Shown: one piece after another, positions 51,036 through 60,172 of the stretch
Position numbering within the stretch: the first letter of the stretch is position 1
Layout of the letters: every line of letters begins with the position of its first letter
From: a virus
IMG/VR virus record: IMGVR_UViG_3300032053_000053
Location: 1 to 64,000 of that record
DNA length: 64,000 nt
Reading direction: 5' to 3' (one strand)
Notes under the pieces: generated by a model
What the model was told of the DNA's origin: nothing
The model's database searches: none
Seen by the model: the letters and a program-made list of their open reading frames with translations, nothing else
Made by a program: the position numbers and the translations under genes

Positions 51036-51746
51036 ATGGATATCGAAGAGCTATCAGAGATACATGATTTAATTTTGGCCGGAATAAAAGATATTTCGGG
51101 TCGTAAAATTATATCAAATCTGCGAAAAGAAGCTATTAAATCATTATCGGAAACAAAAATAATTAAGCTTGCATTCGATACACGAAGAATAAACCAGGAA
51201 ATTGATTATATTCCAAGACGTGGTTTGCAAAATTATCATCGTAGTGAAGCTTTTATTTCAGAGGCATTGTCACAAAAATTAAATAACTTTGTAAAACTTA
51301 AGCTTGCGTTGGACGAATTAAAGGAAAAATTTGAGGCACAACCTGAATGGCAAGATAGTTATGCTAGGGTACTTCTTAATTCAATAAATAGAGCAATTCG
51401 TTTTGATCAAAAAGACGGCGATTATTCTGAAACTCAGCCAGGTGTTGGAAGCTTAGATTACCTTGAAGAATTATTGCATGTTAGATATCGTTTAGATATG
51501 AATATGATTAAATCTATGTCCGGAGATGATCTAAAAAGAGTTCTATTAGAGAAAGATGAATTATTGATGAAGAAAGATTCCGTTCTTCCCGCTATTAATT
51601 CAGTTGAAATATCTAAAAGAGACGTCGCAACACAAGGATATGATTCGCTATTAGATAAGTTATTTGGAGGTGTTAAAGCTACCAAAGAAAATAAGAATGT
51701 TGAGCGAACGGTAACAATAACAATTCGTGATTCATTTGTAGAATAA
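51036..51746 (+). CDS. Helical phage protein
   Basis: A 236-residue charged protein, helical over most of its length, with KRDVATQGYDSLLDKLFGGV near the C-terminus followed by a beta strand (VERTVTITIRDSFVE). The start at ATG 51036 is preferred to TTG 51021; no strong SD is present and a promoter-like element ends 17 bases upstream. It precedes an HNH gene and then a virion-type gene, and is probably a head-completion or neck component by position. No family was recognised. Confidence 0.77.
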   Translation: MDIEELSEIHDLILAGIKDISGRKIISNLRKEAIKSLSETKIIKLAFDTRRINQEIDYIPRRGLQNYHRSEAFISEALSQKLNNFVKLKLALDELKEKFEAQPEWQDSYARVLLNSINRAIRFDQKDGDYSETQPGVGSLDYLEELLHVRYRLDMNMIKSMSGDDLKRVLLEKDELLMKKDSVLPAINSVEISKRDVATQGYDSLLDKLFGGVKATKENKNVERTVTITIRDSFVE

Positions 51747-51758
51747 GGGGCCGGCCAA

Positions 51759-52742
51759 ATGCCCAAGATTAAGAATGATTTGTCTGGAAAAATATTCGGA
51801 AGATTAACGGCGAATAATCATGCCGGATTCGCAGTGAGTAATTTAAACAATAAACGAAGATCTGTTTGGAATTGTAAATGCTCTTGTGGAAATATAGTTT
51901 TAATTAGAGAGAATGGGCTTTTAACCGGAAATACTAGGTCTTGTGGATGCCTTCATAAAGAACAATCGAAAATCAATGCATCGGCCGTTCATATATCAAA
52001 TATAAAATATAATCCAATTATATTTTCCGCAAAATCTATTTGGTGGGCAACATATAAAGAAAATGATGGAGTTTCTTTTGATGAATTTTACAAAATGTCT
52101 CAACAAAATTGCTTTTACTGTAATTCTGAACCAAATACAAAATATAATCGGTTTAATAAGGCAAATGCAACGTTTATTTATAATGGTTTAGATCGCGTTA
52201 ATTCAAAATTTGGACATGTTAGCGACAATGTAGTTGCTTGTTGTAAAATATGTAATAGGGCAAAGGGAAATAAATTAATATCAAACTTTAATCAATATAT
52301 AATTAATTTAATGTCAGCTGATAGAATAAGTCCAGATAGCTATCGTAGTTTGCATCATAATATATTAATGTGTGATCTTAATGAAAAATATCTGGGCTCA
52401 TCAATAAAAACTACATTCAAATGCAGTTATAATGATAGCGGATTATCGATTAATCAATTTTACAAATTATCACAGCTAAATTGTTATTATTGCTCACAAA
52501 GTCCAAATAACAAGGCTAATAAATCAAAAAAAGATGGCGGAGATTATATTTACAACGGCTTAGATAGATTAGATAACTCCATATCTCATTGTTATAGTAA
52601 TGTTGTCCCATGCTGTAAAAGCTGTAATTTCGCCAAAAGTAATTTATCTTTTGATGATTTTATGTATTGGATTGGAAAATTGAAAAGTAATCATAGTAAT
52701 CTTCAAATAAAAATAAATACCATGCTCGGAAATATACAATGA
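51759..52742 (+). CDS. HNH homing endonuclease, two HNH units
   Basis: A 327-residue protein with an N-terminal Cys module (WNCKCSCGNIVLI ... RSCGC) and two HNH units: CFYCN, YNGLDRVNSKFGHVSDNVV, CCKICNRAKGN; and CYYCS, YNGLDRLDNSISHCYSNVV, CCKSCNFAKSN. It belongs to the same family as 41890, 43519, 47752 and 55133. It lies between two structural-type genes and its TGA overlaps the next ATG (52739), so insertion preserved translational coupling. Confidence 0.9.
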   Translation: MPKIKNDLSGKIFGRLTANNHAGFAVSNLNNKRRSVWNCKCSCGNIVLIRENGLLTGNTRSCGCLHKEQSKINASAVHISNIKYNPIIFSAKSIWWATYKENDGVSFDEFYKMSQQNCFYCNSEPNTKYNRFNKANATFIYNGLDRVNSKFGHVSDNVVACCKICNRAKGNKLISNFNQYIINLMSADRISPDSYRSLHHNILMCDLNEKYLGSSIKTTFKCSYNDSGLSINQFYKLSQLNCYYCSQSPNNKANKSKKDGGDYIYNGLDRLDNSISHCYSNVVPCCKSCNFAKSNLSFDDFMYWIGKLKSNHSNLQIKINTMLGNIQ

Positions 52743-53449
52743 GCAGCGAAAGTAATTTTGCATATTCTTTAAAGTATAATACCCATTTTGTAATAAAGAA
52801 TATTACTGGTTATACTGATGCCGAAATACTTGCAGAAGAAAATTTGGTTATTCCTCAAGCATATAGATCACGCAAGAAAACTATACATGTTTTTCATTAT
52901 CCAATACTTGCAGGAGAAACAAGAGACTTATTGCAGATACCGGGTGTCCAAGAGTCTGATATTCGGTCATCTCTTCTTAAAGGTGTGATTAGGCATAAGT
53001 TTTTGTGTGGAGATATTGCATTAGTGTCAAGTAATATAGACCTTCTTCAATTTAGCGACAAACAACGCGCATTCTTGTATAAGTACGGTTTCTTTGAAGG
53101 AGTGGCAATAGGGGAAGATGAAATTGATGATACTGGAATTTCTTATATACAAACAAAAATAGTATCAAGCAGTATAGGGTATTTGTGGAGAGAAAAAATA
53201 CCTTTAATTGGCGCCAGAGATGGGCTTAATAAAACATTTTATACGCCAGATAAGTTCATTAACGGCTCGTATTTAAGTAATATTTTCCATATAACAGTAG
53301 AGCACAATGGAAAAGAATTGTATGAAAATATAGATTTTACAATTGGAGAGTCGGCAGGCCCAGGTACCGGTTATGACATAATTAATATATTTTCGTTAAC
53401 TCCAAATTACCACAGTTTACTTTTTGCAACATACGCAATAAAAATTTAA
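52739..53449 (+). CDS. Virion-type protein
   Basis: A 236-residue protein of mixed alpha/beta pattern. The C-terminal 100 residues are beta-rich (FHITVEHNGKELYENIDFTI, then YDIINIFSLTPNYHSLLFAT), in keeping with neck, tail-completion or baseplate proteins. The first 40 residues contain YTDAEILAEENLVIPQAYR. It starts at an ATGA overlap with the upstream HNH gene. No family was recognised. It precedes a long DGY-containing structural protein. Confidence 0.77.
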   Translation: MSSESNFAYSLKYNTHFVIKNITGYTDAEILAEENLVIPQAYRSRKKTIHVFHYPILAGETRDLLQIPGVQESDIRSSLLKGVIRHKFLCGDIALVSSNIDLLQFSDKQRAFLYKYGFFEGVAIGEDEIDDTGISYIQTKIVSSSIGYLWREKIPLIGARDGLNKTFYTPDKFINGSYLSNIFHITVEHNGKELYENIDFTIGESAGPGTGYDIINIFSLTPNYHSLLFATYAIKI

Positions 53450-53558
53450 AATTTAAATTATTTGGTGATAATCCTATATTTATTTATAAAACATTTGCCA
53501 TGAATAATATTTATAGTAAGGCGCAAATGTTAGTATCTTTAACTTATAGGATAAAAAA

Positions 53559-55055
53559 ATGGCGCCGTACGTTAGATTAAATGCATTGGATCAGGCTTTA
53601 GATATAGCCGGGTCTTTATTACAATCAGACCTTAGAACATTGTCTAATGAGCCAGATGGTTATGGCGCTCCAATTTCTGGGCAATCTGGAACTGATGGTT
53701 ATATATCAGCAGTTTCTTTAGGAATAGCAACTGTCACGGGCTTAACTGGGATGACCGCTCAGTCCATAGGTAGATTCTTAACCTTAGTAGATGGTTATGC
53801 TCCAGCCAATACAGGAACATTTTTAATAGTTCAATTTAACTCAGCCGTATCTGTTGATGTTTCCAATGCATCGGCCGTAGTTAATACCACTAATCCTATT
53901 ATATGGTCAGAACGAAATCCATATAGATTAGAAGATGACTTAAACTTTGTTCGTACAGATCGTAGATTAATTAAAGGAACAACTAATTTTTATGATGCAG
54001 TTCCAACATACAGCAGACCAACCGCAACTGGCACTCTTGTTCCAGCTAATTTATCAAATATTGCCGGGAAAACTCTTGATGCGCATGCCTGGGTAATTAA
54101 TCGATTATTTAGAGCCGATCCAGTTCTTGCAGGTGATGGATATTCTATAATTAGTGCGCCTGGCGCTTTACAATATGCCGATGCAACTGATCGTACTGGC
54201 GTTCCTATTAATGATGGTTTTGACGCTGGTAATAGCGAGGCCACATATGTAGAAATAATAAATCCGGCAACAGAGGAATATCTTATTGCACGAGGTGGTT
54301 CTACTGATGGATATAGGATTTTTGGACGAACACGACAAGGAACCACTGGTGTTGAGCCAAATAGCCTTGAGGTCGAGTTCCGCGCAGTTCCAATGGGTGC
54401 GGCAGTTACTTCGTCTGTTGCATATACTTGGGACGCGTATCAACCAACAACTGTAGATTATTACTACGGTTATCGTGAAAGAGCTGATAATCTAACTGAA
54501 ACTGCCTTTAGAACGACCTTGGTAAACGGCTTGTTCAGTGATGGTGGGGCAACTACAAATATCAACAATATTCTTACCACTATTGGAACAACTATTGGCG
54601 ATACATTTCTGACATTAACTAATACGGGGAACTATTTCGTATTTAGTGATTTACCAGACGGAACCCCTTCGGTAACAGAGGCGTTTAATACAATAAACAC
54701 CCAAATAGGGGATAGAGTGTTTACCGGTACGGTCATTGGCAACGACGATGGTTACACGATTACACAAATACTGCAAGACCTAGCTGACGCAATATCGACA
54801 GCGAGCGTTTTAAGAATCAAAGAGATACTTGCTGTAGACGTAAACGCCAACGTAGCTCATACTATACCCGGCGGAACATATACCATAGATCCTACTTTCA
54901 ATGGACAGAATTTAAATGTTTACACACGAGGAATCTTACGAGATCCTGGGCCGGTTGCAACAGGTAATGATTATTCTGAGACAAGCACAACACAGGTTAC
55001 GTTTTATGCAAAGCAAAAAGCAGGCGATCATATCAACTACTTTATTTACGCGTAA
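53559..55055 (+). CDS. Virion structural protein with DGY motifs
   Basis: A 498-residue, Thr/Gly/Ala-rich, beta-type protein. DGY occurs six times (DGYGA, DGYIS, DGYAP, DGYSI, DGYRI, DGYTI), mostly in loops between predicted strands. The middle has YYYGYRERADNLTETAFRT and the C-terminus ends TQVTFYAKQKAGDHINYFIY. This composition fits a tail, baseplate or fibre protein. AGGATA lies upstream of ATG 53559 and a strong terminator follows. The precise role is unknown. Confidence 0.8.
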   Translation: MAPYVRLNALDQALDIAGSLLQSDLRTLSNEPDGYGAPISGQSGTDGYISAVSLGIATVTGLTGMTAQSIGRFLTLVDGYAPANTGTFLIVQFNSAVSVDVSNASAVVNTTNPIIWSERNPYRLEDDLNFVRTDRRLIKGTTNFYDAVPTYSRPTATGTLVPANLSNIAGKTLDAHAWVINRLFRADPVLAGDGYSIISAPGALQYADATDRTGVPINDGFDAGNSEATYVEIINPATEEYLIARGGSTDGYRIFGRTRQGTTGVEPNSLEVEFRAVPMGAAVTSSVAYTWDAYQPTTVDYYYGYRERADNLTETAFRTTLVNGLFSDGGATTNINNILTTIGTTIGDTFLTLTNTGNYFVFSDLPDGTPSVTEAFNTINTQIGDRVFTGTVIGNDDGYTITQILQDLADAISTASVLRIKEILAVDVNANVAHTIPGGTYTIDPTFNGQNLNVYTRGILRDPGPVATGNDYSETSTTQVTFYAKQKAGDHINYFIYA

Positions 55056-55077
55056 TTTTTATTTAATCTAGATTAAT

Positions 55078-55115
55078 AAAGGTTGGTCGAAAAACGGCCA
55101 ACCTTTATTTTTTTT
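55078..55115 (+). terminator. Intrinsic terminator
   Basis: An 11-bp stem (55078-55088 with 55096-55106, one G-U pair), 7-base loop, then A and eight T (55108-55115). Confidence 0.9.
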
Positions 55116-55132
55116 CGTTATACATAAATTAC

Positions 55133-56224
55133 ATGGATATTATTGGACGCACATTTGGCAGTTTAATGGTAGTTTCTAGTGCCGATTCATTTATTAGAAA
55201 CAACGGTAAAAAACGCCAAATGGTTAGATGTAAATGTTCTTGTGGAAATATTGTTATTCTTAGAAAAGATTCTTTAAAATCAGGAGACTATACATCTTGC
55301 GGATGTGGTATTAACATTAGAATTAAATCAGCAGTTAATTTAATTGGAAAAAGATTTTGCAAATTGGTAGTGCTTGAGCGATTATTATATGCACAAAACA
55401 ATGTGGATAATTCTGCCGTTTGGAAATGTATATGTGATTGCGGAAAAAATGTTATCAAAACATCGCGTGAATTAAGCAAAAAAAATATATCATGTGGGTG
55501 TGACGTTGTTTTTATTCCAAAATGGATGGTTACTGCTAAAAACGTATATTATCATTACAGAGATGGTGATATATCTTTTGAAGATTTCCTGTTATTATCT
55601 CAAAAAAAATGTTATTATTGTAGCTGTGGTCCGACAAAACGACATAATGTATCAAAACCTAGTTATAAAAATAAAAAAGATTATGATTTTTTATTTAACG
55701 GAATAGATAGGCTTGATAATTCGGAAGGCCATAACAAAAATAATTGCGTTACCGCCTGTTGGGATTGCAATAGAATTAAGCATATTCTTTCTTGTAATAA
55801 TTTTATTAGGCAAATAGGACTTATATATAATAATTTTAATCTGGATGATTGTAATGTCAGCCGCAACGAATATTCTTTAGATAAAATAAAAATTATGAGA
55901 TATATTTTTAATGATTATAATAAAAGGAACATGGGAGATATCTCATTTGAAGATTTTTCTAAATTATGTTTAAGTAATTGTTTTTATTGCAATTCTCCTC
56001 CGTCTAATAAAAGAAAATATTTATTAAAAAATAAAGGTGTCGTTGCGTATCTAATGTATTCTGGATTAGATAGAATTGATAATTTTTTGCCGTATAATCT
56101 AAATAACGTTGTTAGTTGCTGCAAAATATGTAATTTCATGAAGGGGATTTTGCATTTTAATGATTTTCTACATAAGATAAATAAAATTAATTCAAATTTA
56201 GTTAAAAATAAATTAATATTATAA
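55133..56224 (+). CDS. HNH homing endonuclease, two HNH units
   Basis: A 363-residue protein with two N-terminal Cys modules (RCKCSCGNIVIL and KCICDCGKNVIK, each ending in a CGC-type pair) and two HNH units: CYYCS, FNGIDRLDNSEGHNKNNCV, CWDCNRIKH; and CFYCN, YSGLDRIDNFLPYNLNNVV, CCKICNFMKG. In both units the usual DNV has become NNC or NNV, so one or both may be weakened. Start 55133 follows the terminator by 17 bases with no clear SD. The stop overlaps the next ATG. Confidence 0.88.
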   Translation: MDIIGRTFGSLMVVSSADSFIRNNGKKRQMVRCKCSCGNIVILRKDSLKSGDYTSCGCGINIRIKSAVNLIGKRFCKLVVLERLLYAQNNVDNSAVWKCICDCGKNVIKTSRELSKKNISCGCDVVFIPKWMVTAKNVYYHYRDGDISFEDFLLLSQKKCYYCSCGPTKRHNVSKPSYKNKKDYDFLFNGIDRLDNSEGHNKNNCVTACWDCNRIKHILSCNNFIRQIGLIYNNFNLDDCNVSRNEYSLDKIKIMRYIFNDYNKRNMGDISFEDFSKLCLSNCFYCNSPPSNKRKYLLKNKGVVAYLMYSGLDRIDNFLPYNLNNVVSCCKICNFMKGILHFNDFLHKINKINSNLVKNKLIL

Positions 56225-56478
56225 TGTGCGAATTGATATATAAATTACAAATGAATATAAAACCAGATGTGTCATTTATTCAGGTTGATTGCCCAGATCG
56301 CAAATGTTCTTCGGGACATATTGCAAATGAAATGTTTAGAAGGGATGGTAAAGATCATCCGGAAGAGCCCACTAGATTTTTCGATGTAGTTGTTAAAAAT
56401 AAATCTATGGGTACTTTTTGTGAGCCTTGTTTAATAATGGCAAACTATATTAAACAACAAAGGCTCAAGGGAAAATGA
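56224..56478 (+). CDS. Small Cys-containing protein
   Basis: An 84-residue protein. Cys pairs in VDCPDRKCSSGH and GTFCEPCLIM could bind zinc. ATG 56224 overlaps the HNH stop; a second ATG at 56251 is an alternative start. The stop overlaps the next ATG (56475). A DGKDHPEEPTRFFDVVV segment lies between the Cys pairs. It is not a recognised nuclease and may be a native phage protein that the surrounding HEGs flank. Confidence 0.7.
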   Translation: MCELIYKLQMNIKPDVSFIQVDCPDRKCSSGHIANEMFRRDGKDHPEEPTRFFDVVVKNKSMGTFCEPCLIMANYIKQQRLKGK

Positions 56479-57806
56479 AAAGGTTCACAATATCAGAAAT
56501 ATTAATTGCATTTAAATTGGCCCATGGTGATTTATATAATTACAGTTTATTTGTTAAATATAATGGACATAGAGACATTATCGGAATAATTTGTAAAGAT
56601 CACGGGAAATTTAATCAGCAAATTTATAATCATATGTCCGGCAGAGGTTGTCCAAAATGTGGAAAATCACAAAGATTCACTAAAACATATTATATTAATA
56701 AAGCAAATATATTTCATAATTATAAATATAACTATTGTTTAATGGGCGAATACAAAAACATAAAAAGTAAAATAAAAATAATTTGCCCCAATCATGGTTT
56801 ATTTTTTCAAACTGCCGAATCACATCTTTTAAGAGGGTGCTCGAAATGCAGAAAGCGAAAAATAAATACGTGCAAACCTAGGCCCATCTTTTCTATGCAA
56901 TCCATAATTGATAAGTTTATTGCCGTTCATGGAAATATTTATGATTATAATTTATCTGTTGCAAAATGTATGAAAGATAAAATTATTATTATATGTAAAG
57001 ATCACGGCCAATTTGTTCAAAGAATCACAAAACATCTATGTGGGCAAGGGTGCATGAAATGTGGATTAAAGAAAAGATCAAAATCACGAGCATATACTAA
57101 GGAAGAATATTTTAGAAAATCAAATATATTTCATAATTATAAGTATGGTTATGAATTAAGCAATTATGTTGGGGTGAGAGGGTATCTAACAATAAGATGC
57201 CCAACTCATGGTTATTTTAAACAAAAGGCATCTAAACATTTGGTTGGAGGTTGTACTAAATGTGGGCATGAAAAATTATCTAAATTATTCTCAATGACTA
57301 GTGTTGATTTTTTTAACAGAATAAAAGAAAAATATGGCGATAAATATAATCATAATCAGATAATTTTTAAAACATTAAATGATAAAATAAAGATAATTTG
57401 CGATAGACATGGATTATTTATTAAAACAGCGAAAGATTATTTAAATGGTGCTGGATGTCAAAAATGTAATCACAGAATATCTAAAAAAGAAACTTTGTGG
57501 TTGGATAGTTTAAATGTGCCACAGGAAATTAGAAATATAAAAATAATTATAAATGGTAGAACTTTTTATCCTGATGCTATAGATATTAAAAATAAAATAG
57601 TATATGAATTTTATGGAGATTTTTGGCATGGAAATATTAACAGATATAAACCACAGGATTTTAATAAAGTTATCGGAAAAACATTTCAAGAACTATATAA
57701 TAAAACTCAAAATAAAGAGAATGCGTTTAAATTGGCCGGATATTCAATAGTTAAAATATGGGAAAGCGATTTCGATAAACTAAATGCTGAAGCAATGGAA
57801 AAATAA
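56475..57806 (+). CDS. Zinc-repeat homing nuclease (Vsr/EDxHD-like)
   Basis: A 443-residue protein with five DNA-binding repeats of about 60-70 residues, each ending in a CxxH ... GCxKC core (for example IICKDHGKFNQQ then GRGCPKCG). The C-terminal 110 residues are a Vsr/PD-(D/E)XK-like nuclease: ETLWLDSLNVPQE, TFYPDAIDIKNKIVYEFYGD, FWHGN, and GYSIVKIWESDF. This architecture is known in EDxHD-type homing endonucleases. The first 24 bases after its stop region repeat the start of the structural gene at 58848, part of a larger duplication. Confidence 0.87.
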   Translation: MKRFTISEILIAFKLAHGDLYNYSLFVKYNGHRDIIGIICKDHGKFNQQIYNHMSGRGCPKCGKSQRFTKTYYINKANIFHNYKYNYCLMGEYKNIKSKIKIICPNHGLFFQTAESHLLRGCSKCRKRKINTCKPRPIFSMQSIIDKFIAVHGNIYDYNLSVAKCMKDKIIIICKDHGQFVQRITKHLCGQGCMKCGLKKRSKSRAYTKEEYFRKSNIFHNYKYGYELSNYVGVRGYLTIRCPTHGYFKQKASKHLVGGCTKCGHEKLSKLFSMTSVDFFNRIKEKYGDKYNHNQIIFKTLNDKIKIICDRHGLFIKTAKDYLNGAGCQKCNHRISKKETLWLDSLNVPQEIRNIKIIINGRTFYPDAIDIKNKIVYEFYGDFWHGNINRYKPQDFNKVIGKTFQELYNKTQNKENAFKLAGYSIVKIWESDFDKLNAEAMEK

Positions 57807-57818
57807 TGGCATATTCAG
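57711..57818 (+). repeat. Direct repeat, copy A
   Basis: The last 30 codons of the 56475 gene followed by ATGGCATATTCAG. It is homologous over about 100 bases to copy B at 58761-58860. Copy A keeps an intact reading frame to the nuclease stop. Confidence 0.9.
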
Positions 57819-58696
57819 GCCATCTTGCTCCTCTTTTTATCTTCCCATTTAACAATTAACTTATATCCAGCATCTTTTATTATCTTTTCGCGGGCTTTTG
57901 TTTTTTTGTATAATTCGCCATAGGTTGTTTTTGTTCTTGGATTAATATCATTTGGGTTAAAGTGCTTTGGAGAACCGTGCCAAAACTTACCATGGAACTC
58001 ATAAACTGTATTTGTTTCTGGATTATAAGCGTCTGTTTTTATTGTTTTACCATTTATTTTAATTTTTACCTGTCGATATTCTTGGGGTATGTTTAAAGAA
58101 TCAAGCCATGCAGTTTCAGGTTTAGATATAAAATTAGCACATTTTTGGCAGCCTCGTCCTTGCAGATGATCATTTGCAATTTGTTTAAAATCTCCATGAT
58201 AAGGGCAAGTTATTGTTACTTTTGTCCGTGAATTAACATAAATTGCTTTTTTATAACCCCATTTATTTCCATGTTTTTTATTGGCTTCCGCTATAAATTG
58301 CTCCGTGTCTTTTTTTATGAGACCAGCACATTTTGGACAGCCATTGCCTCTCAGATGGCTATTTGGAGTTTGTTCAAAATTACCATGATCAGAACATGTT
58401 ATTTTTACTTTTGTCCAATCATTTATATAAATAACTTTTGTATAAATCCATTTATCTCTATGTTTTTTAATAGCTTCTGCTATAAACTGCTCTGTATCTT
58501 TTTTTACGAGACCTGCACATTTTGGACAGCCTTGCCCTTGTAGATGATTATCTGGTCTTTGTTCAAAATCTCCATGATCAAGACATGTTATAATTACTTT
58601 TGTCCGTGAATTAACATAAATTATTTTTTCATAACTATATTTATTTACATGTTTTTCAATTGCTTTTTTTATAAATTGTTCAGTATATTTTTTCAT
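57815..58696 (-). CDS. Zinc-repeat homing nuclease (Vsr/EDxHD-like)
   Basis: A 293-residue minus-strand paralogue of the 56475 gene. It has three tandem repeats of about 62 residues (TCLDHGDFEQ to GCPKCAG, and two relatives) that are also similar at the DNA level, then the Vsr-like domain (ETAWLDSLNIPQE, TDAYNPETNTVYEFHGKFWH, GYKLIVKWED). The stop TGA overlaps the last bases of repeat copy A. It lies between the two copies of the 100-bp direct repeat, so it is the insert of that duplication. A GATATATATACT sequence is just upstream of its ATG. Confidence 0.88.
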   Translation of the reverse strand: MKKYTEQFIKKAIEKHVNKYSYEKIIYVNSRTKVIITCLDHGDFEQRPDNHLQGQGCPKCAGLVKKDTEQFIAEAIKKHRDKWIYTKVIYINDWTKVKITCSDHGNFEQTPNSHLRGNGCPKCAGLIKKDTEQFIAEANKKHGNKWGYKKAIYVNSRTKVTITCPYHGDFKQIANDHLQGRGCQKCANFISKPETAWLDSLNIPQEYRQVKIKINGKTIKTDAYNPETNTVYEFHGKFWHGSPKHFNPNDINPRTKTTYGELYKKTKAREKIIKDAGYKLIVKWEDKKRSKMA

Positions 58697-58760
58697 GATC
58701 TTTTAGTATATATATCAGGCTTGGCATCGGCACAAGGGTGTGTTTTTTTGCTAGCATCTT

Positions 58761-58850
58761 AATAAAAAGAATGCTTTTAAATTGACCGGATATATAATAT
58801 GAGAAAGTGGTTTCGATAAACTAAATGAAGGTGACAAGAGGAAAATAATG
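58761..58850 (+). pseudogene. Relic 3' end of a Vsr/EDxHD-like nuclease gene
   Basis: AATAAAAAGAATGCTTTTAA and the bases that follow encode NKKNAFKLTGYII then a stop, matching NKENAFKLAGYSI in the 56475 product. Deletions and substitutions destroy the frame. The relic ends directly at ATG 58848 of the next gene and includes its ribosome site (AGAGGAAA). Confidence 0.82.
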
Positions 58851-58860
58851 GCATATTCAG
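58761..58860 (+). repeat. Direct repeat, copy B
   Basis: The counterpart of copy A (57711-57818). It ends in ATGGCATATTCAG, here the real start of the 58848 gene. About 8 bases are missing relative to copy A in the middle. Confidence 0.9.
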
Positions 58861-59312
58861 ATGACCTAATTAAGTTGCGTAAACGAATGTTAGATGCTTT
58901 AAATCTTGGTGTTGTTGATACAAATTCTAAAGATTTGTATGAGGCAACCTTGATTCAAATTATTAATGAAACCGAGAGACAGCGCCAAGCCTGTGTTTCT
59001 AAGTCTGAGGAATTAAGGCGACAGGCGGCAATATGTGATGGGCAGGCCTCGGCATTTACACAGGTAAGCAGTATCGTTTATAGTGTGTTAAATGGGTATA
59101 TAATGGCAGCTGAGAGGCAACATCGGGAGGAGCTTGAGCGGGCCCAAGAAATGGCAGAGAAGCAAGCCAGGGTGGATGCGGCTATAAAAGAAGCCCAGGG
59201 TAAAGAAAATCAATCTAACGTTGATAATTCTGATGTTGAGAGTGTTGAACAGGAAATTAGTGAAGATAAGGAGGATGTTGCGCTAATTAGGAAAAAGCGT
59301 AAATTAATTTAG
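58848..59312 (+). CDS. Coiled-coil phage protein
   Basis: A 154-residue protein with a long charged coiled coil (about 40-125: ETERQRQACVSKSEELRRQA and EELERAQEMAEKQARVDAAI) and an acidic tail ending LIRKKRKLI. AGAGGAAA lies 4-10 bases before the ATG. Its upstream sequence is the relic of a homing nuclease, and its first 13 bases occur again at 57806-57818. It is probably a small virion-assembly protein; no family recognised. Confidence 0.78.
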   Translation: MAYSDDLIKLRKRMLDALNLGVVDTNSKDLYEATLIQIINETERQRQACVSKSEELRRQAAICDGQASAFTQVSSIVYSVLNGYIMAAERQHREELERAQEMAEKQARVDAAIKEAQGKENQSNVDNSDVESVEQEISEDKEDVALIRKKRKLI

Positions 59313-59383
59313 GTCATTCACTATATATCATTTTTTCTATTCTAATTAACTAACATCACAATATATTTTCATATCTATATGAA

Positions 59384-60145
59384 ATGGTCAATGGTATTCG
59401 TAAAGAAGATCTGGATGATTTAGATATTGTAGATTCCATAGAATTAGCTTCTGACGGATATACAGTCTATTTGACATCTACAATATTTTCTACAATTAAT
59501 GCTGGCAGTGTAATTACTATTAATTATCCTTCTGATGGAGAAGGTTTAATTACCGGTAGAGATCATTCGGCACAAACTGGAGATAGGGTAAGATTAACTG
59601 GAACTTCCGGTGGGCTGGCTGACGGTTATTATATTGTTAATTCTATAATATCTGAAACAAGTTTTTCAGTTAATGAAGTCATAGCGTCTTCCACTGGCGG
59701 CACTATATATTTTATGTATTCCGCCGGGGCTAAAAGCGTAGGTTTTGATCCTTCTGGATTAATTACTATTACGGCTAATAATGTTCAAGATGCAATTAAA
59801 GAAATTGCTTTTAATTCTACTGGCATTTCAGAACCAATTCATAAATCTTTACGTCATTTAATTCATTTTATCGTTGATGGACCCGGCGACGGTTTTCCAT
59901 CAGGATCTTATCGTGAAACATTGCCAAATGGTAATCCCTTTCCAACTTCTATTATTTGGTGGGAGTCATCTGCAAAAATTAAAAAAATTCTTGAAAGAAC
60001 TTTAACATTAAATAATCAAAAAAATGCAACTATGGTTGTTTGGAAAATGTATGACACTAATGGAACTACTGTGTTAGCTACAGCAACTGATTCAATTACA
60101 TATTCTGGCATATTTGAAGTTAGTAGGACTAGAACTTTTAGTTAG
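59384..60145 (+). CDS. Virion structural protein with DGY motifs
   Basis: A 253-residue beta-rich protein. DGY occurs as ASDGYTV and ADGYYIV. The Gly/Thr/Ile-rich first 130 residues (SVITINYPSDGEGLITGRDH, RVRLTGTSGGLADG) resemble repeated strands of tail or baseplate proteins; the second half contains LRHLIHFIVDGPGDGFPSG, a segment found in fibre-associated phage proteins as far as I recall, and a final beta-sandwich-like part. The start has only a weak SD. It precedes a GIY-YIG gene and the large adhesin. Confidence 0.8.
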   Translation: MVNGIRKEDLDDLDIVDSIELASDGYTVYLTSTIFSTINAGSVITINYPSDGEGLITGRDHSAQTGDRVRLTGTSGGLADGYYIVNSIISETSFSVNEVIASSTGGTIYFMYSAGAKSVGFDPSGLITITANNVQDAIKEIAFNSTGISEPIHKSLRHLIHFIVDGPGDGFPSGSYRETLPNGNPFPTSIIWWESSAKIKKILERTLTLNNQKNATMVVWKMYDTNGTTVLATATDSITYSGIFEVSRTRTFS

Positions 60146-60172
60146 GATCTATGAATATTTTTATATTTATTT

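Noticed and set aside
53501-53581. 26-codon frame before the 53559 gene
   Set aside because: No SD and it runs into the structural gene in another frame.
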